In this document: in pieces, positions 1 to 9,042 of the stretch | Layout of the letters: every line of letters starts with the position of its first letter | Numbering within the stretch: the first letter of the stretch is position 1 | Assembly: GCF_001593285.1 (NCBI RefSeq) | Contig: NZ_CP012529.1 | Coordinates: 2,728,001 to 2,792,000, forward strand | DNA: 64,000 nucleotides | From: Psychrobacter sp. P2G3 | GTDB lineage: Bacteria; Pseudomonadota; Gammaproteobacteria; Pseudomonadales; Moraxellaceae | Direction: 5' to 3' | Made by a program: the position numbers and the translations under genes | The notes under the pieces: generated by a model | Seen by the model: only the letters and a program-made list of their open reading frames with translations | Told to the model about the DNA's origin: nothing | The model's database searches: none

Positions 1-1675
1 CAATATCATACTGCTCTTCTAACATCCGGCGTACTTCTTCATCAACTTTTTGCTGCGTCGCTTCTGAGATAGTACGGTTACTAGAACCGAAATATCCTTG
101 CGAGCTATCATCATCTTCATACACCATAATACCAAGGGCATCAGACATACCATACTTAGTAACCATGGCGCGCGCCATTTTAGTTGCACGCTCAAAGTCG
201 TTAGAAGCGCCTGTCGACTGCTGATTAATAAATACTTCTTCAGCAATACGACCGCCGAATAATATAGCGATATCGCTTAGCATTTTTGACTTATACATAC
301 TAGTTTGATCGTGCTCAGGCAATTGCCAAGTCACACCAAGCGCAAAACCACGCGGCATAATAGTCACTTTATGCACAGGATCCGTACCTGGCAATAGCTC
401 AGCGACCAATGCATGGCCCGCCTCATGATAAGCAGTTGCACGGCGCTCTTCTTCGCGTATCACCATTGATTTACGCTCAGGACCCATGTACAACTTATCT
501 TTAGCATCTTCAAAATCATTCATGTCGACGCTAGTTTTATTACGACGTGCTGCAAACAATGCTGCTTCGTTTACAAGGTTAGCAAGCTGTGCGCCACTGA
601 ATCCAGGAGTACCACGAGCAAGTGCATTGGCATCAACACCGATAGTATTCGGTAGTTTTCTCAAATGCACTTTTAAAATTTGCTCACGGCCTTTAATATC
701 TGGCAAGCCTACTTGCACCTGACGGTCAAAACGACCCGGACGCAACAATGCTTTATCGAGAACATCTGCACGGTTAGTCGCAGCAATGACAATAACGCCT
801 TCATTACCTTCAAAACCATCCATCTCGACCAGCAACTGGTTAAGCGTCTGTTCACGCTCGTCATTACCGCCGCCCATACCAGAGCCACGATGGCGACCGA
901 CTGCATCAATCTCATCAATAAAGATGATACAAGGCGCACTTTTCTTGGCTTGTTCAAACATGTCACGTACACGAGATGCACCGACACCGACGAACATCTC
1001 AACAAAATCAGAACCTGAAATTGAGAAGAACGGTACTTTAGCTTCACCAGCAATGGCTCGTGCTAGCAACGTTTTACCAGTACCAGGAGGACCTACCATC
1101 AAAATACCACGTGGAATCGTCGCACCAAGCTTGGTAAACTTATCGGGATCACGTAAGAACTCGACAACTTCCACCACTTCTTCTTTGGCTTCTTCACAAC
1201 CAGCAACGTCTTCGAAGTTGACGTTGATTTGGTCTTCAGTCAGCATTTTAGCTTTAGATTTACCAAAGCTCATTGGACCGCCGCCCTTACCGCCAGCGCC
1301 CCCTTGCATGTTACGCATGAAGAACAAGAACAGACCAATAATCAATAGGATTGGGAAACTGGCTATTAACAATTGCATTAACACGCTTTGACGTTTAGGC
1401 GCAGTCCCTTGGACTTCGACTTGGTTCTCACGCAATAGTGGCATTAGCTGCTCATCAGTCACAGCTGGCCTAATGGTCTCAAAAGATGAGCCATTTTTCT
1501 TCTCGCCGATGATTTGCTCGCCGTCAATCTCAACACTGGCTACTTGGTTTTCGGACACTGCGGTCACAAACTCAGAGTAGTTAAGGTTATCTGGCTCAGA
1601 TGATTGATCAAAGCCACTAAACACCAGCACCAAAACGCCGATTACCACCAGCCACAATAAGGTATTTTTTACCAT
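1..1675 (-). CDS. ftsH: ATP-dependent zinc metalloprotease FtsH (3' end beyond window)
   Basis: Inner-membrane AAA+ protease that extracts and degrades membrane proteins and regulatory proteins such as LpxC and sigma-32. About 558 residues are visible from the ATG at 1675; the C-terminal end lies beyond the left edge. Visible parts in order are an N-terminal membrane segment (residues 5-20), a periplasmic region, a second membrane segment near residues 100-120, Walker A GPPGTGKT near residue 195, Walker B with [12 protein letters not shown], the second region of homology ending RPGRFDRQ, and the zinc site HEAGH near residue 417. The gene follows rlmE on the same strand with a 280-bp gap, so it probably has its own promoter. 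It is not closed in the six-frame translation because the stop is outside the window. Confidence 0.97.
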   Translation of the reverse strand, partial: MVKNTLLWLVVIGVLVLVFSGFDQSSEPDNLNYSEFVTAVSENQVASVEIDGEQIIGEKKNGSSFETIRPAVTDEQLMPLLRENQVEVQGTAPKRQSVLMQLLIASFPILLIIGLFLFFMRNMQGGAGGKGGGPMSFGKSKAKMLTEDQINVNFEDVAGCEEAKEEVVEVVEFLRDPDKFTKLGATIPRGILMVGPPGTGKTLLARAIAGEAKVPFFSISGSDFVEMFVGVGASRVRDMFEQAKKSAPCIIFIDEIDAVGRHRGSGMGGGNDEREQTLNQLLVEMDGFEGNEGVIVIAATNRADVLDKALLRPGRFDRQVQVGLPDIKGREQILKVHLRKLPNTIGVDANALARGTPGFSGAQLANLVNEAALFAARRNKTSVDMNDFEDAKDKLYMGPERKSMVIREEERRATAYHEAGHALVAELLPGTDPVHKVTIMPRGFALGVTWQLPEHDQTSMYKSKMLSDIAILFGGRIAEEVFINQQSTGASNDFERATKMARAMVTKYGMSDALGIMVYEDDDSSQGYFGSSNRTISEATQQKVDEEVRRMLEEQYDI

Positions 1676-1955
1676 GTCGCTCACTAGTTATTCCCATCCC
1701 TTACTTATTGGTGTGTTTACTAAACACGTGACGCCCATATATAAATGTAATATAAATTCATCATACATTATCAGACGACTTTGCTTGAAACAAAACAAAG
1801 TTAATATATTATGATATGTGGTTTTAACCTGCACAATTCAAGCGAAAGCTGCGTTTATTCAGTTAACAATTGTAGCGGTTTTCGCACCTTATATGACGTA
1901 CTTTATAAAGTTAATAATAGACTATTTATTAGCTACAACCTATTGAAACAACAAG
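1676..1955. promoter_or_regulatory. rlmE-ftsH gap with a perfect 7-1-7 palindrome
   Basis: This 280-bp gap carries the leader of ftsH. A perfect inverted repeat, GTGTTTACTAAACAC, sits at 1713-1727, about 40 bp upstream of the ftsH start. It could be an operator or the base of a leader hairpin; its length and symmetry are seen, its role is a guess. No credible gene is present. Confidence 0.4.
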
Positions 1956-2588
1956 TTATTTTATTGCTATCCAGAACATCTCTTTTGATCGTGGTCTAGA
2001 TGCTGCAGGCTTCATACTACGAATCTTACTAAATTTAGACTGCATCTGCTTGCGTAATTCTTGTGAGCCCTCACCTTGAAACACTTTCATAATAAGCGCG
2101 CCACCTTCTGGTAAGGTATCCAAAGCAAAGTCTACAGCCAGCTCGCATAAGTACATCATTCGGGGTTGATCAATAGAACTATTCCCTGCTGTGTTAGGTG
2201 CCATATCAGACAATACCACATCTACTTGCTTGCCACCGACCTCAGCCATGATTTTGTCAAAAACTTCTGCTTCTCTAAAGTCGCCTTGAATAAACTTCAC
2301 ATCTGCTAAAGCATCCATAGGCAAGATATCAGACGCAATTAAAGTACCTCGTTCACCAACTAGTTTAATTGCAACCTGTGACCAACTGCCAGGAGCACTG
2401 CCTAAATCTACTACAGTCATACCAGGAGATATCAATTTGGCTTTATCGTTTATCTCAAGCAACTTATAAGCAGCACGTGCACGGTAGCCATCTTTTTGTG
2501 CTTGTTTCACATAATAGTCGTCAATATGCTCTTTCATCCAAGCACTACTACTTTTTGACAAACCTTTATTCTCAATACGCGTGGCCAA
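1956..2588 (-). CDS. rlmE: 23S rRNA (uridine-2'-O)-methyltransferase RlmE (FtsJ/RrmJ)
   Basis: Methylates the 2'-OH of U2552 in 23S rRNA using S-adenosylmethionine, late in large-subunit assembly. The K-D-K-E catalytic set is visible: the Lys of RAAYKLLEI, the Asp of LSDMAPNTAG, the Lys of IMKVFQGEG and the Glu of RPRSKEMFW. The SAM-binding motif is VVDLGSAPGSWSQ. I place the start at a TTG codon at 2588 (protein beginning MATRIENKGLS), because a strong AGGAG ribosome site lies just upstream and the resulting 210 residues fit the family. A longer open frame to 2645 runs through a tandem repeat and is unlikely to be translated. It is divergent from yhbY and upstream of ftsH, a classic gammaproteobacterial order. 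Confidence 0.95.
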   Translation of the reverse strand: MATRIENKGLSKSSSAWMKEHIDDYYVKQAQKDGYRARAAYKLLEINDKAKLISPGMTVVDLGSAPGSWSQVAIKLVGERGTLIASDILPMDALADVKFIQGDFREAEVFDKIMAEVGGKQVDVVLSDMAPNTAGNSSIDQPRMMYLCELAVDFALDTLPEGGALIMKVFQGEGSQELRKQMQSKFSKIRSMKPAASRPRSKEMFWIAIK

Positions 2589-2610
2589 AATACCTGCTCC
2601 TATTACTTTA

Positions 2611-2650
2611 CAACGTGACAACGTGACAACGTGACAACGTGACAATGTAC
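2611..2650. repeat. 8-bp tandem repeat just upstream of rlmE
   Basis: Four exact copies of CAACGTGA (2611-2642) are followed by a decayed fifth copy (CAATGTAC). The array lies 23 bp upstream of the rlmE TTG start, directly before the ribosome site. The unit is not a multiple of three, so copy-number change would alter leader length or the frame of any upstream start. Confidence 0.9.
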
Positions 2651-3062
2651 AACTATTTAAATTTATATTTATATTTTTTATATTCGACAGTATTTACCTG
2701 TAGTGGGGTTTAAGCATTAAATCTGCAATGCCTATTTTACTTTTAAGACTGCCTATTTAGAATAAATCTATATAGTTAATAAAATTAATAGCATTAGTAA
2801 TGATTTAACAGCTTTATGACTCAGCAGCGTCTATAATGCGGCAAGTTAATCAGTTTAACATTTTCATCACGTAAAATCGTGCAAAATACTGATGATTTCA
2901 TGCAAGATGGTCACAGATTATTTATAATGAATATTAACTTTTTTAATAACATTGTTTTAATGATATTGTTTAAATAACATTGCTTCTTATTTATTATGAC
3001 TCGTTATAACAACGCAACTATTTTAAGACTGTCTTTTATTTTTACTAGAATTTAGGAATACT
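2651..3062. promoter_or_regulatory. divergent rlmE/yhbY promoter region
   Basis: About 410 bp of AT-rich DNA between divergent genes with no credible ORF. A TATAAT hexamer at 2832-2837, preceded by GCGTC, is a candidate -10 box for yhbY, but I see no good -35 box at the usual spacing. It therefore gives only weak support for a promoter. Confidence 0.35.
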
Positions 3063-3374
3063 ATGCAACTCGATAACGCTACGATTAAACGCTTAAAAGG
3101 TATTGGTCATGAGCTCAAACCTGTCGTTATGATCGGTAATAATGGCATTACTCCTGCCATCACTGAAGAGATTGACCGTGCTTTGACTGATCATGAACTT
3201 ATTAAAGTAAAACTACCTGCTGGTAGTAAACATGACCGCGACTTGGTCAGTACGGAACTTGCTACTGCTGCTAAGGCTGAGGTGATTCATACTATTGGAC
3301 GTATGGCATTATTACTACGCCAGAATCCAAATGCCAACCCTAAGTTGTCAAACCTAGTACGCCATGCTCAATAG
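3063..3374 (+). CDS. yhbY: YhbY family RNA-binding protein (CRS1-YhbY domain)
   Basis: Small ribosome-assembly-associated RNA-binding protein of the CRM/YhbY fold. The 103 residues match the family along their whole length: RLKGIGHELKPVVMIGNNG near the N-terminus (the conserved GNNGIT loop), ALTDHELIKVKL in the middle, and IGRMALLLRQN towards the C-terminus. The ATG follows TAGGA with normal spacing. The gene is divergent from rlmE-ftsH, as in many gammaproteobacteria, which suggests joint involvement in 50S maturation. A clear intrinsic terminator follows. Confidence 0.95.
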   Translation: MQLDNATIKRLKGIGHELKPVVMIGNNGITPAITEEIDRALTDHELIKVKLPAGSKHDRDLVSTELATAAKAEVIHTIGRMALLLRQNPNANPKLSNLVRHAQ

Positions 3375-3424
3375 CAAATGAGCAATGAATGATATTGGTT
3401 AAACCCATACAACGGTTATAATTA

Positions 3425-3460
3425 TAAAAGCCGCGACGCATCATTGCTCGCGGCTTTTAT
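3425..3460 (+). terminator. intrinsic terminator after yhbY
   Basis: A GC-rich stem (AAAAGCCGCG paired with CGCGGCTTTT) with a short loop is followed by T residues. It lies 50 bp after the yhbY stop codon. Confidence 0.85.
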
Positions 3461-3516
3461 GTTATCTCTCACTTAATATATTCTATATTGAAAATCTCTG
3501 TTAGGTCACTTTTGTC

Positions 3517-4299
3517 ATGAGTCAGCTATTCAACCTAAAACTTGCAACCGAAAATCTATTTACAGATGCAAAGCAGATTGGTGTACCCATTGATCAGCTC
3601 CTGCAAATTCGAATTAGCGTAAGTGCTTCAATCATTTATCAGCCCAAGCGACAACTTTGGCTGAGTTATCAAGTTCAGCTGCCATCACCTACCTTAGCTG
3701 CGCAACTAGATTGGCCCGCATGGCAACAAACACAGGTCAGTTTCAATGATTACTTGTGGGAGCAGACTTGCTTGGAGTGTTTTATTAGTAGTAAAGCTAT
3801 TGGTGATAACGAAACGAACAGCTATATCGAAATCAACGCCAGCCCCAATGGGCAATATGCACTGTATAAGTTTAACGACTATCGCACTCCATCGACGCTA
3901 CCTCCAGAAGCATTACTACAATCAGATAGCAAGACAAAGGCTCATATCATTTGGAAAGACAACTTTTCAGGCCAACAGATAAAAAGCGTAATTGGTCTGA
4001 AACCATCTCTTAGACTGGCAAGTCTCGCTATAGATTTAACTGCTGCGAAATTTATTCCATACTATCAGTATCAACGTAGCTTTGGATTGTATTTAGAACA
4101 AATATCATCTGACTATTCCAATTCTGAATCGCCTGCTGATATTGGTATCGAGCTGCTACATCCTTGCGTAATTCTACGTTTTGATAAAACCAATTTATAC
4201 TTCGCATCGGCTCATGCTGCCCCGCCCGACTTTCATCAGCAGTATCATTGGTCAAAACTGGATTACCAAGCTGCACTGTCTAAATCAACGTTGTCTTAA
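3517..4299 (+). CDS. DOMON-like domain protein of unknown function
   Basis: This 260-residue protein resembles the DOMON-like (family 9 carbohydrate-binding-module fold) proteins found singly in proteobacteria. The recognisable stretch is at residues 85-130, with LWEQTCLECFI, then YIEINASPNGQYALYKF and the following DYRTPS. No signal peptide or membrane segment is evident, so it is probably cytoplasmic. The ligand is unknown; related domains bind haem or sugars, but no ligand residues can be assigned here. It stands alone between yhbY and a convergent CHAP gene. Confidence 0.7.
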   Translation: MSQLFNLKLATENLFTDAKQIGVPIDQLLQIRISVSASIIYQPKRQLWLSYQVQLPSPTLAAQLDWPAWQQTQVSFNDYLWEQTCLECFISSKAIGDNETNSYIEINASPNGQYALYKFNDYRTPSTLPPEALLQSDSKTKAHIIWKDNFSGQQIKSVIGLKPSLRLASLAIDLTAAKFIPYYQYQRSFGLYLEQISSDYSNSESPADIGIELLHPCVILRFDKTNLYFASAHAAPPDFHQQYHWSKLDYQAALSKSTLS

Positions 4300-4384
4300 A
4301 TGAGCTTTATAATTATTAGACGACCTTATCAGACAGCTAAAAACAGATGTTTTTGATTGCAGTTTAACAAGTATAAGAATAAAC

Positions 4385-4425
4385 ATAAAAAAACTCAGTA
4401 ATGTCATAAAGAGCATTACTGAGTT
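4385..4425 (-). terminator. intrinsic terminator after the CHAP gene
   Basis: A perfect 12-bp stem, AACTCAGTAATG with CATTACTGAGTT, is followed on the minus strand by a run of seven T residues. It lies 45 bp beyond the stop of the minus-strand CHAP gene. Confidence 0.85.
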
Positions 4426-4470
4426 AGGAGAAAACGGTCAATTTTTAGCTTACGGCTACTTAATCAGACT

Positions 4471-5199
4471 TTATTTGTCAGCCATAGCAAGGTAGATACC
4501 ACGATCTGAAGCATCATCAACGTACTGCGAATCACGCCATGTAGTATAGTTATGAACGCCGCTGTATGGGCTAATACTGTTCTGACGGAAATCAGAAACC
4601 CATCCTGAACCGTCAAAAATTTGGATATGGCCATGCGGACGTTGTGAGCTGCGATCATAGACTACGACATCACCTACTTGTGGCGGCATGTCATTGCTGA
4701 TTTTGGTAAAACCTGCGTTAGCAAGTGTGCCGCGAGAGGCATACTGATAAGCTGAAGGATTAGGCGTAAATTCGTAACCAGCTGACTGTAAAGCTTTACG
4801 TACATAACGGGCACAATATCCAGAGCTTCTAGACAAAGCAACTCGTGACGCACGAGCAGCGGCGATAGCAGGAGCTGAGTTACTATCTGGTACTCTGCTA
4901 CTAGCTTGCTGCTGACGCTCATATGATAAGCGATTGGTTAACGATGCTAACTGATATTCTTTTTGTTTGGCATGAGCACTTAAATTGTCGATAGCTTGAC
5001 TGATTTCATCATTGCTAAAGACATGGGCGCCACTATTCGTGCTATAGACGTTGCGGCTAGAACCATAGTTTTGAGAAACTGAAATATTTGTGATGGTATG
5101 ACTCAAGGTATTATTTGGTTGAAAGGTGGTTTCGGCAGCACCACTCGTTTGTGCTAAACCCATTCCCAGTACTGACAAAATTAATAAAGCTTGTTTCAT
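4471..5199 (-). CDS. secreted CHAP-domain peptidoglycan amidase/peptidase
   Basis: A likely exported cell-wall hydrolase of 242 residues. A signal peptide occupies residues 1-21, ending near SGAAET. A polar region with coiled-coil character follows (about 60-110). The CHAP domain covers about residues 125-240, with the catalytic cysteine in SGYCARYVRKAL, the catalytic histidine in RPHGHIQIF, and VGDVVVYD before it. CHAP enzymes cleave peptide stems or the N-acetylmuramoyl-L-alanine bond; the exact bond here cannot be told. The start at 5199 follows AGGTAGT. The gene is divergent from dciA. Confidence 0.85.
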   Translation of the reverse strand: MKQALLILSVLGMGLAQTSGAAETTFQPNNTLSHTITNISVSQNYGSSRNVYSTNSGAHVFSNDEISQAIDNLSAHAKQKEYQLASLTNRLSYERQQQASSRVPDSNSAPAIAAARASRVALSRSSGYCARYVRKALQSAGYEFTPNPSAYQYASRGTLANAGFTKISNDMPPQVGDVVVYDRSSQRPHGHIQIFDGSGWVSDFRQNSISPYSGVHNYTTWRDSQYVDDASDRGIYLAMADK

Positions 5200-5462
5200 A
5201 AATTTACTACCTATTTGTTAATACAAGATTGCTCGTCATCCGTGACAAAGCATTAATTGATTTAGAGGATGTACCATTGAATAACCATGATAAAATCCTT
5301 AGTACAGCAGCTAACTATTCAGTCTATGACGATTAACACAGGCATTATTGCCAGTTTGGTTATTCGCCTCTTAAACAGCTCGCTTTATATTCTATATATA
5401 CTGATATTAGGCATATTTATTTTATAAATCGGCTTTTATCACCTAATTGATGAGTAAACACG

Positions 5463-5978
5463 ATGTCAAAAAAACAGCCTAATCGTCTTGCTGAGCTTAT
5501 CGACCATCAAGCATTTGCTGGTAGCGCACTACCTCAAACACTAGCTGATGATATGCGTCTTTATACACAAGTAACCAATGAGATAAAAACGCTATTGGTA
5601 GACTGTCTACCTGAAGAAATACTTAATACCTGCTGGGTTGTAGGTCTGAGCTCTGAGCAATTAACACTAAGCGTAGCCTCAGTTACTGCAGCCAATCATA
5701 TTCGATACTTACAACATGCATATCTACAAGTACTGACAACGCAGTCAATTACATTTCAACAACTTAAGAAGATTCGCGTAGTAGTATCGAAAACCAATAC
5801 TAATAATTCATCGTATAAAGAAAAATTATCATCACTAACTAATAATCTTAAATATGATAAAGCCAATGAAAATCAGGCTCTTAGCCAAAACACAAAGCGG
5901 ACTATAGCACAGGCTGCAAAGCATGTCACCACTGATGAAAAGCTCAAAAAAGCACTTTTACGACTAGCAAATGAGTAA
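5463..5978 (+). CDS. dciA: DciA-type DnaB helicase loader (DUF721)
   Basis: DUF721/DciA proteins load the replicative helicase DnaB in bacteria without DnaC or DnaI. This 171-residue protein has the family core at about residues 10-110: a helical N-terminus (RLAELIDHQ), then the KH-like part with CWVVGLSSEQLTLSVAS and ANHIRYLQHAYLQVL. A lysine-rich, presumably disordered tail fills residues 110-171. Position supports the call, because a DUF721 gene commonly neighbours lpxC in Pseudomonas relatives. The ribosome site is weak. It converges on lpxC, with a shared terminator between them. Confidence 0.8.
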   Translation: MSKKQPNRLAELIDHQAFAGSALPQTLADDMRLYTQVTNEIKTLLVDCLPEEILNTCWVVGLSSEQLTLSVASVTAANHIRYLQHAYLQVLTTQSITFQQLKKIRVVVSKTNTNNSSYKEKLSSLTNNLKYDKANENQALSQNTKRTIAQAAKHVTTDEKLKKALLRLANE

Positions 5979-6062
5979 AAGTTCGCATCTTACAATGTAA
6001 TCTTATGTAAATAAAAACAGAAAATCGACATGGTAACGCTGCATTTTTGTAATTCTATAAAC

Positions 6063-6122
6063 AAAAAAAATCATCTGTTAGTTCTATCCCTATTAAGGAT
6101 TTGACTAGCAGATGATTTTTTT
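6063..6122. terminator. bidirectional terminator between dciA and lpxC
   Basis: A 13-bp stem (ATCATCTGTTAGT pairing with ACTAGCAGATGAT, one G-T pair) is flanked by an A run on the left and a T run on the right, so it can stop transcription from both convergent genes. Confidence 0.85.
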
Positions 6123-6276
6123 ACTGTCCAAAGCTTTTATATTGTCTAGGCTCTAGCCTAGTTATTAAAAAATATGAAAGTATATATTTTTCAATGTGAT
6201 TATAATTTGAACGTTGATATTCCCAAAATATGTAATCTTACGTAAATGTTGCGATACTTCGTGTATATTCCTGTAT

Positions 6277-7194
6277 TCATCCTTCAACAGTTAGACCTGT
6301 TAGAGGTAAATATTTGATAGGACAGGTTACATTGTCATCAAAAGTTACAATTTCAAAGTTATTTGCATCTGATAAGATTTCACGTACTAACATATTGTTT
6401 AAGGCGTGTCCTGATTTATAGGCATTAAAACGACCTATAATAGGATATCCAATCAAATATAAATCGCCTAAAGCATCTAAAATTTTATGGCGAACGAACT
6501 CATCAGCAAAGCGTAACCCACCAGCATTTAATATACGAGCATCATCAATGACAATCGCATTGTCCATACTACCGCCCAACGCTAAGTTGTTTTGTCTTAA
6601 CGTTTCAATATCTTGTAAAAACCCAAAAGTACGCGCCTCACTTAATTGCTCGATGAAATTTTGTGTTGAAAAGTTAAGCTGAGCATGTTGAAAGTCTTTA
6701 TCGAAAGCTGGATGATCAAAATCAATCTCAAAATTTAATTCAAATCCTTCATAAGGACGCAGTTCTGCCCACTTATCATCAACATCGACACGAACTGGTC
6801 GGACAATACGCAGAAACTTCTTTAACTCATCTTGTTCAGTGAAGCCTGCTTGCAATAGTAAGCCCACAAAAGGTGAGGCACTACCATCCATAATCGGAAT
6901 TTCGCTCGCAGATACTCTTATTAACAGGTTATCTATACCAAGTCCTGCTATTGCACTTAATAAATGCTCAACCGTACCGACGCGCGTACCACCAAATACA
7001 AGATTTGATGACATCATGGTATCTTGTACTAAAAAAGCACTAGCTGGAATCGGCTCACTACCCTCAATATCTGAGCGCTCAAAAACCACTCCAGTGTTAA
7101 CAGGTTGTGGATGAAACTCTAAATCAACAGGCTCGCCACTGTGCAGACCGATACCTGTAATAGCTATAGCTGTTTTTATGGTTCGTTGATTCAT
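6277..7194 (-). CDS. lpxC: UDP-3-O-acyl-N-acetylglucosamine deacetylase LpxC
   Basis: Catalyses the committed, zinc-dependent step of lipid A synthesis in the cytoplasm. The protein is 305 residues from the ATG at 7194 (MNQRTIKTAI); a frame extending to 7239 adds 15 atypical residues. Zinc and catalytic motifs are visible: the His of GTVEHLLSA near residue 77, and RHKILDALGDLYL near residue 235, which supplies the second His and the Asp. The LVQDTMMSSNLVF segment is near residue 55-67. A terminator after ftsZ and a 363-bp gap suggest lpxC has its own promoter. FtsH, at the window edge, degrades LpxC in E. coli. Confidence 0.96.
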   Translation of the reverse strand: MNQRTIKTAIAITGIGLHSGEPVDLEFHPQPVNTGVVFERSDIEGSEPIPASAFLVQDTMMSSNLVFGGTRVGTVEHLLSAIAGLGIDNLLIRVSASEIPIMDGSASPFVGLLLQAGFTEQDELKKFLRIVRPVRVDVDDKWAELRPYEGFELNFEIDFDHPAFDKDFQHAQLNFSTQNFIEQLSEARTFGFLQDIETLRQNNLALGGSMDNAIVIDDARILNAGGLRFADEFVRHKILDALGDLYLIGYPIIGRFNAYKSGHALNNMLVREILSDANNFEIVTFDDNVTCPIKYLPLTGLTVEG

Positions 7195-7421
7195 GGCTGC
7201 TTTCTCACATATTTTGTTACAATTGCCATAGTGTACCACTAGCTCCTATCAATTCGCTATAGTCAAAAATTAGTAATTTACTCATTTCTATGATTGACCC
7301 AGCTTATGATGAACTGTTTTTCATTATTAACTTATTAATGACTTGCCTAATTAACACCAATTTTTTAGCTAAAACTATGTTAAAACCTTTTAAATATCTA
7401 CTATTAACAGATTATAAATAC
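7195..7421. other. lpxC leader and promoter region
   Basis: AT-rich gap upstream of lpxC on the minus strand. Since an ftsZ terminator lies at its far side, an lpxC promoter is expected here, but no clear -35/-10 pair could be picked out by eye. The plus-strand frame over it has no family features. Confidence 0.35.
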
Positions 7422-7452
7422 AAAAAAGCCAGCGTTGCTACGCTGGCTCTTT
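7422..7452 (-). terminator. intrinsic terminator after ftsZ
   Basis: The stem AGCCAGCG / CGCTGGCT with a 6-nt loop is followed on the minus strand by six T residues. It lies about 105 bp beyond the ftsZ stop and separates ftsZ from lpxC. Confidence 0.85.
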
Positions 7453-7557
7453 ATAAAACTGACATCACTGTTGATAGTTTATTAAGACTTTATAATCTAA
7501 AAACCGTTGTAAAAACCATACAATATATTAATATTAGTGCAACTTAAAACAGATTAA

Positions 7558-8754
7558 TTACTTATTCTGCTGACGTTTAAGATAGTCTTGAATACTATTA
7601 GTTTTAGTCTGTGGTTGCTCTTGAGCAGGTGCAGAACGTGCTCCAGTATCTTGATATGCCTGATTTTGTGAATGCTTTTGACTGTTCAAAGCACTGGTAT
7701 GCAGATTGGGATCTACTGGTTGCGTGCTGGTCACAGAAGGCACTGATTGTTGAACTTTAGGTGCTTCACTCACCTTTTCATCCAACGTCAAACCTGTTGC
7801 GATAACCGTAACATGTAAATCATCGCCCATCTCTTCATCAACAACTGAACCATAAAAAATGTTCGCTTCATCAGTATCTGTGATACCTTCCACAATTTCA
7901 CTGATCTGACTGAATTCATCTAATGATAGAGTTTCTGAAGAGATAACATTGACTAATAAGCCTTTGGCATTTTCTAAGCATAGATCATCTAACAACGGTG
8001 ACTTGATTGCCTTTTCAGTGGCTTGACGCGCACGATCATCACCACTAGCACGCCCGACACCCATCATAGCGTGACCTTTAGCTGTCATCGCAGTACGAAT
8101 ATCATTGAAGTCAATGTTAACAAGACCTGAGCGCGCAATAGTTTCAGCAATACCCTGCACTGCATGCAATAACACGTCATCCGCTTTTTTAAACGCGTCT
8201 TTCATTGAGATATTACCGTAGACACTCATAAGCTTGTCGTTAGGAATAGTAATGATAGAATCAACGAAGTTTGTCAATTGCTCAATGCCTGCTTTAGCAG
8301 ATTTGTTACGCTTGCCGCCTTCAAACTTAAATGGTGTCGTAACGACCGCAACGGTCAAAACTTCCATCTCTTTCGCGATACGCGCAATGACAGGAGCTGC
8401 ACCAGTACCTGTACCACCACCCATGCCAGCAGTAATGAATACCATATCTGAGTTTTCAAGCAAAGTTCGAATCGCTTCTTCTTCGCTTTCTGCAGCTTCA
8501 CGCCCAACTTCTGGGTTAGCACCAGCACCTAAGCCACGATTACTCTTCGCACCAAGCTGCAATTTATGCGGTACTGTCAGGCGATCAAGGGCTTGTCTAT
8601 CAGTATTGGCACAAATAAACGTCACGCCTTTGATACCTTGCTGTACCATATGTTCGACTGCATTACCGCCACCGCCGCCAACACCGAATACGGTAAAACG
8701 AGCTTGGCCATTATTTTGAGGCTGGTTATCATCTGGCATGGTGTATTTTGACAT
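7558..8754 (-). CDS. ftsZ: cell division GTPase FtsZ
   Basis: Tubulin-like GTPase that forms the Z-ring at midcell. The protein is 398 residues from the ATG at 8754, which has a GGAGA ribosome site; the frame continues upstream but without family sequence. The nucleotide-binding start FGVGGGGGNAVEHM lies at about residues 20-35, and the tubulin signature GGGTGTG near residue 110. The T7 loop NIDFNDI and RASGDDRA follow. A Gln/Ser-rich linker leads to the C-terminal peptide SIQDYLKRQQNK, the docking site for FtsA and other partners. It is downstream of ftsA in the conserved division cluster and is closed by its own terminator. Confidence 0.98.
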   Translation of the reverse strand: MSKYTMPDDNQPQNNGQARFTVFGVGGGGGNAVEHMVQQGIKGVTFICANTDRQALDRLTVPHKLQLGAKSNRGLGAGANPEVGREAAESEEEAIRTLLENSDMVFITAGMGGGTGTGAAPVIARIAKEMEVLTVAVVTTPFKFEGGKRNKSAKAGIEQLTNFVDSIITIPNDKLMSVYGNISMKDAFKKADDVLLHAVQGIAETIARSGLVNIDFNDIRTAMTAKGHAMMGVGRASGDDRARQATEKAIKSPLLDDLCLENAKGLLVNVISSETLSLDEFSQISEIVEGITDTDEANIFYGSVVDEEMGDDLHVTVIATGLTLDEKVSEAPKVQQSVPSVTSTQPVDPNLHTSALNSQKHSQNQAYQDTGARSAPAQEQPQTKTNSIQDYLKRQQNK

Positions 8755-9042
8755 AAAAAAGATTCTCCAGTTGCAGATAGCGTGATGGTCGATACGTGGT
8801 AACGCACTCGCATAAAGTACTATCGACTTACTATATATAAATGCATACAAATAAAATAAGATAATAAAGCTGAGGCTTAGTTGATACGTGTCAAACCTCT
8901 ATCTAAATGCGCTACGCTAATAATATGGTCTCGCAGTACTACAGTATTTTGTCAAATAAACGTATTAATCGTTAGATTGAGATAGCGCACTTCAAAGACG
9001 ATTACAAACGTTTATGCTTTTAAATACTTTATTCTAAATACT

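Noticed and set aside
786..1391. Plus-strand frame of 201 codons overlapping ftsH.
   Set aside because: It is the antisense of the conserved AAA domain of FtsH, whose codons explain the long open frame.
2611..2650. Possible CRISPR array from the short repeats upstream of rlmE.
   Set aside because: The units are 8 bp, adjacent and without spacers. There are no cas genes.
7290..7547. Plus-strand frame of 85 codons between lpxC and ftsZ.
   Set aside because: It runs through the ftsZ terminator hairpin, has no motif, and has no ribosome site.
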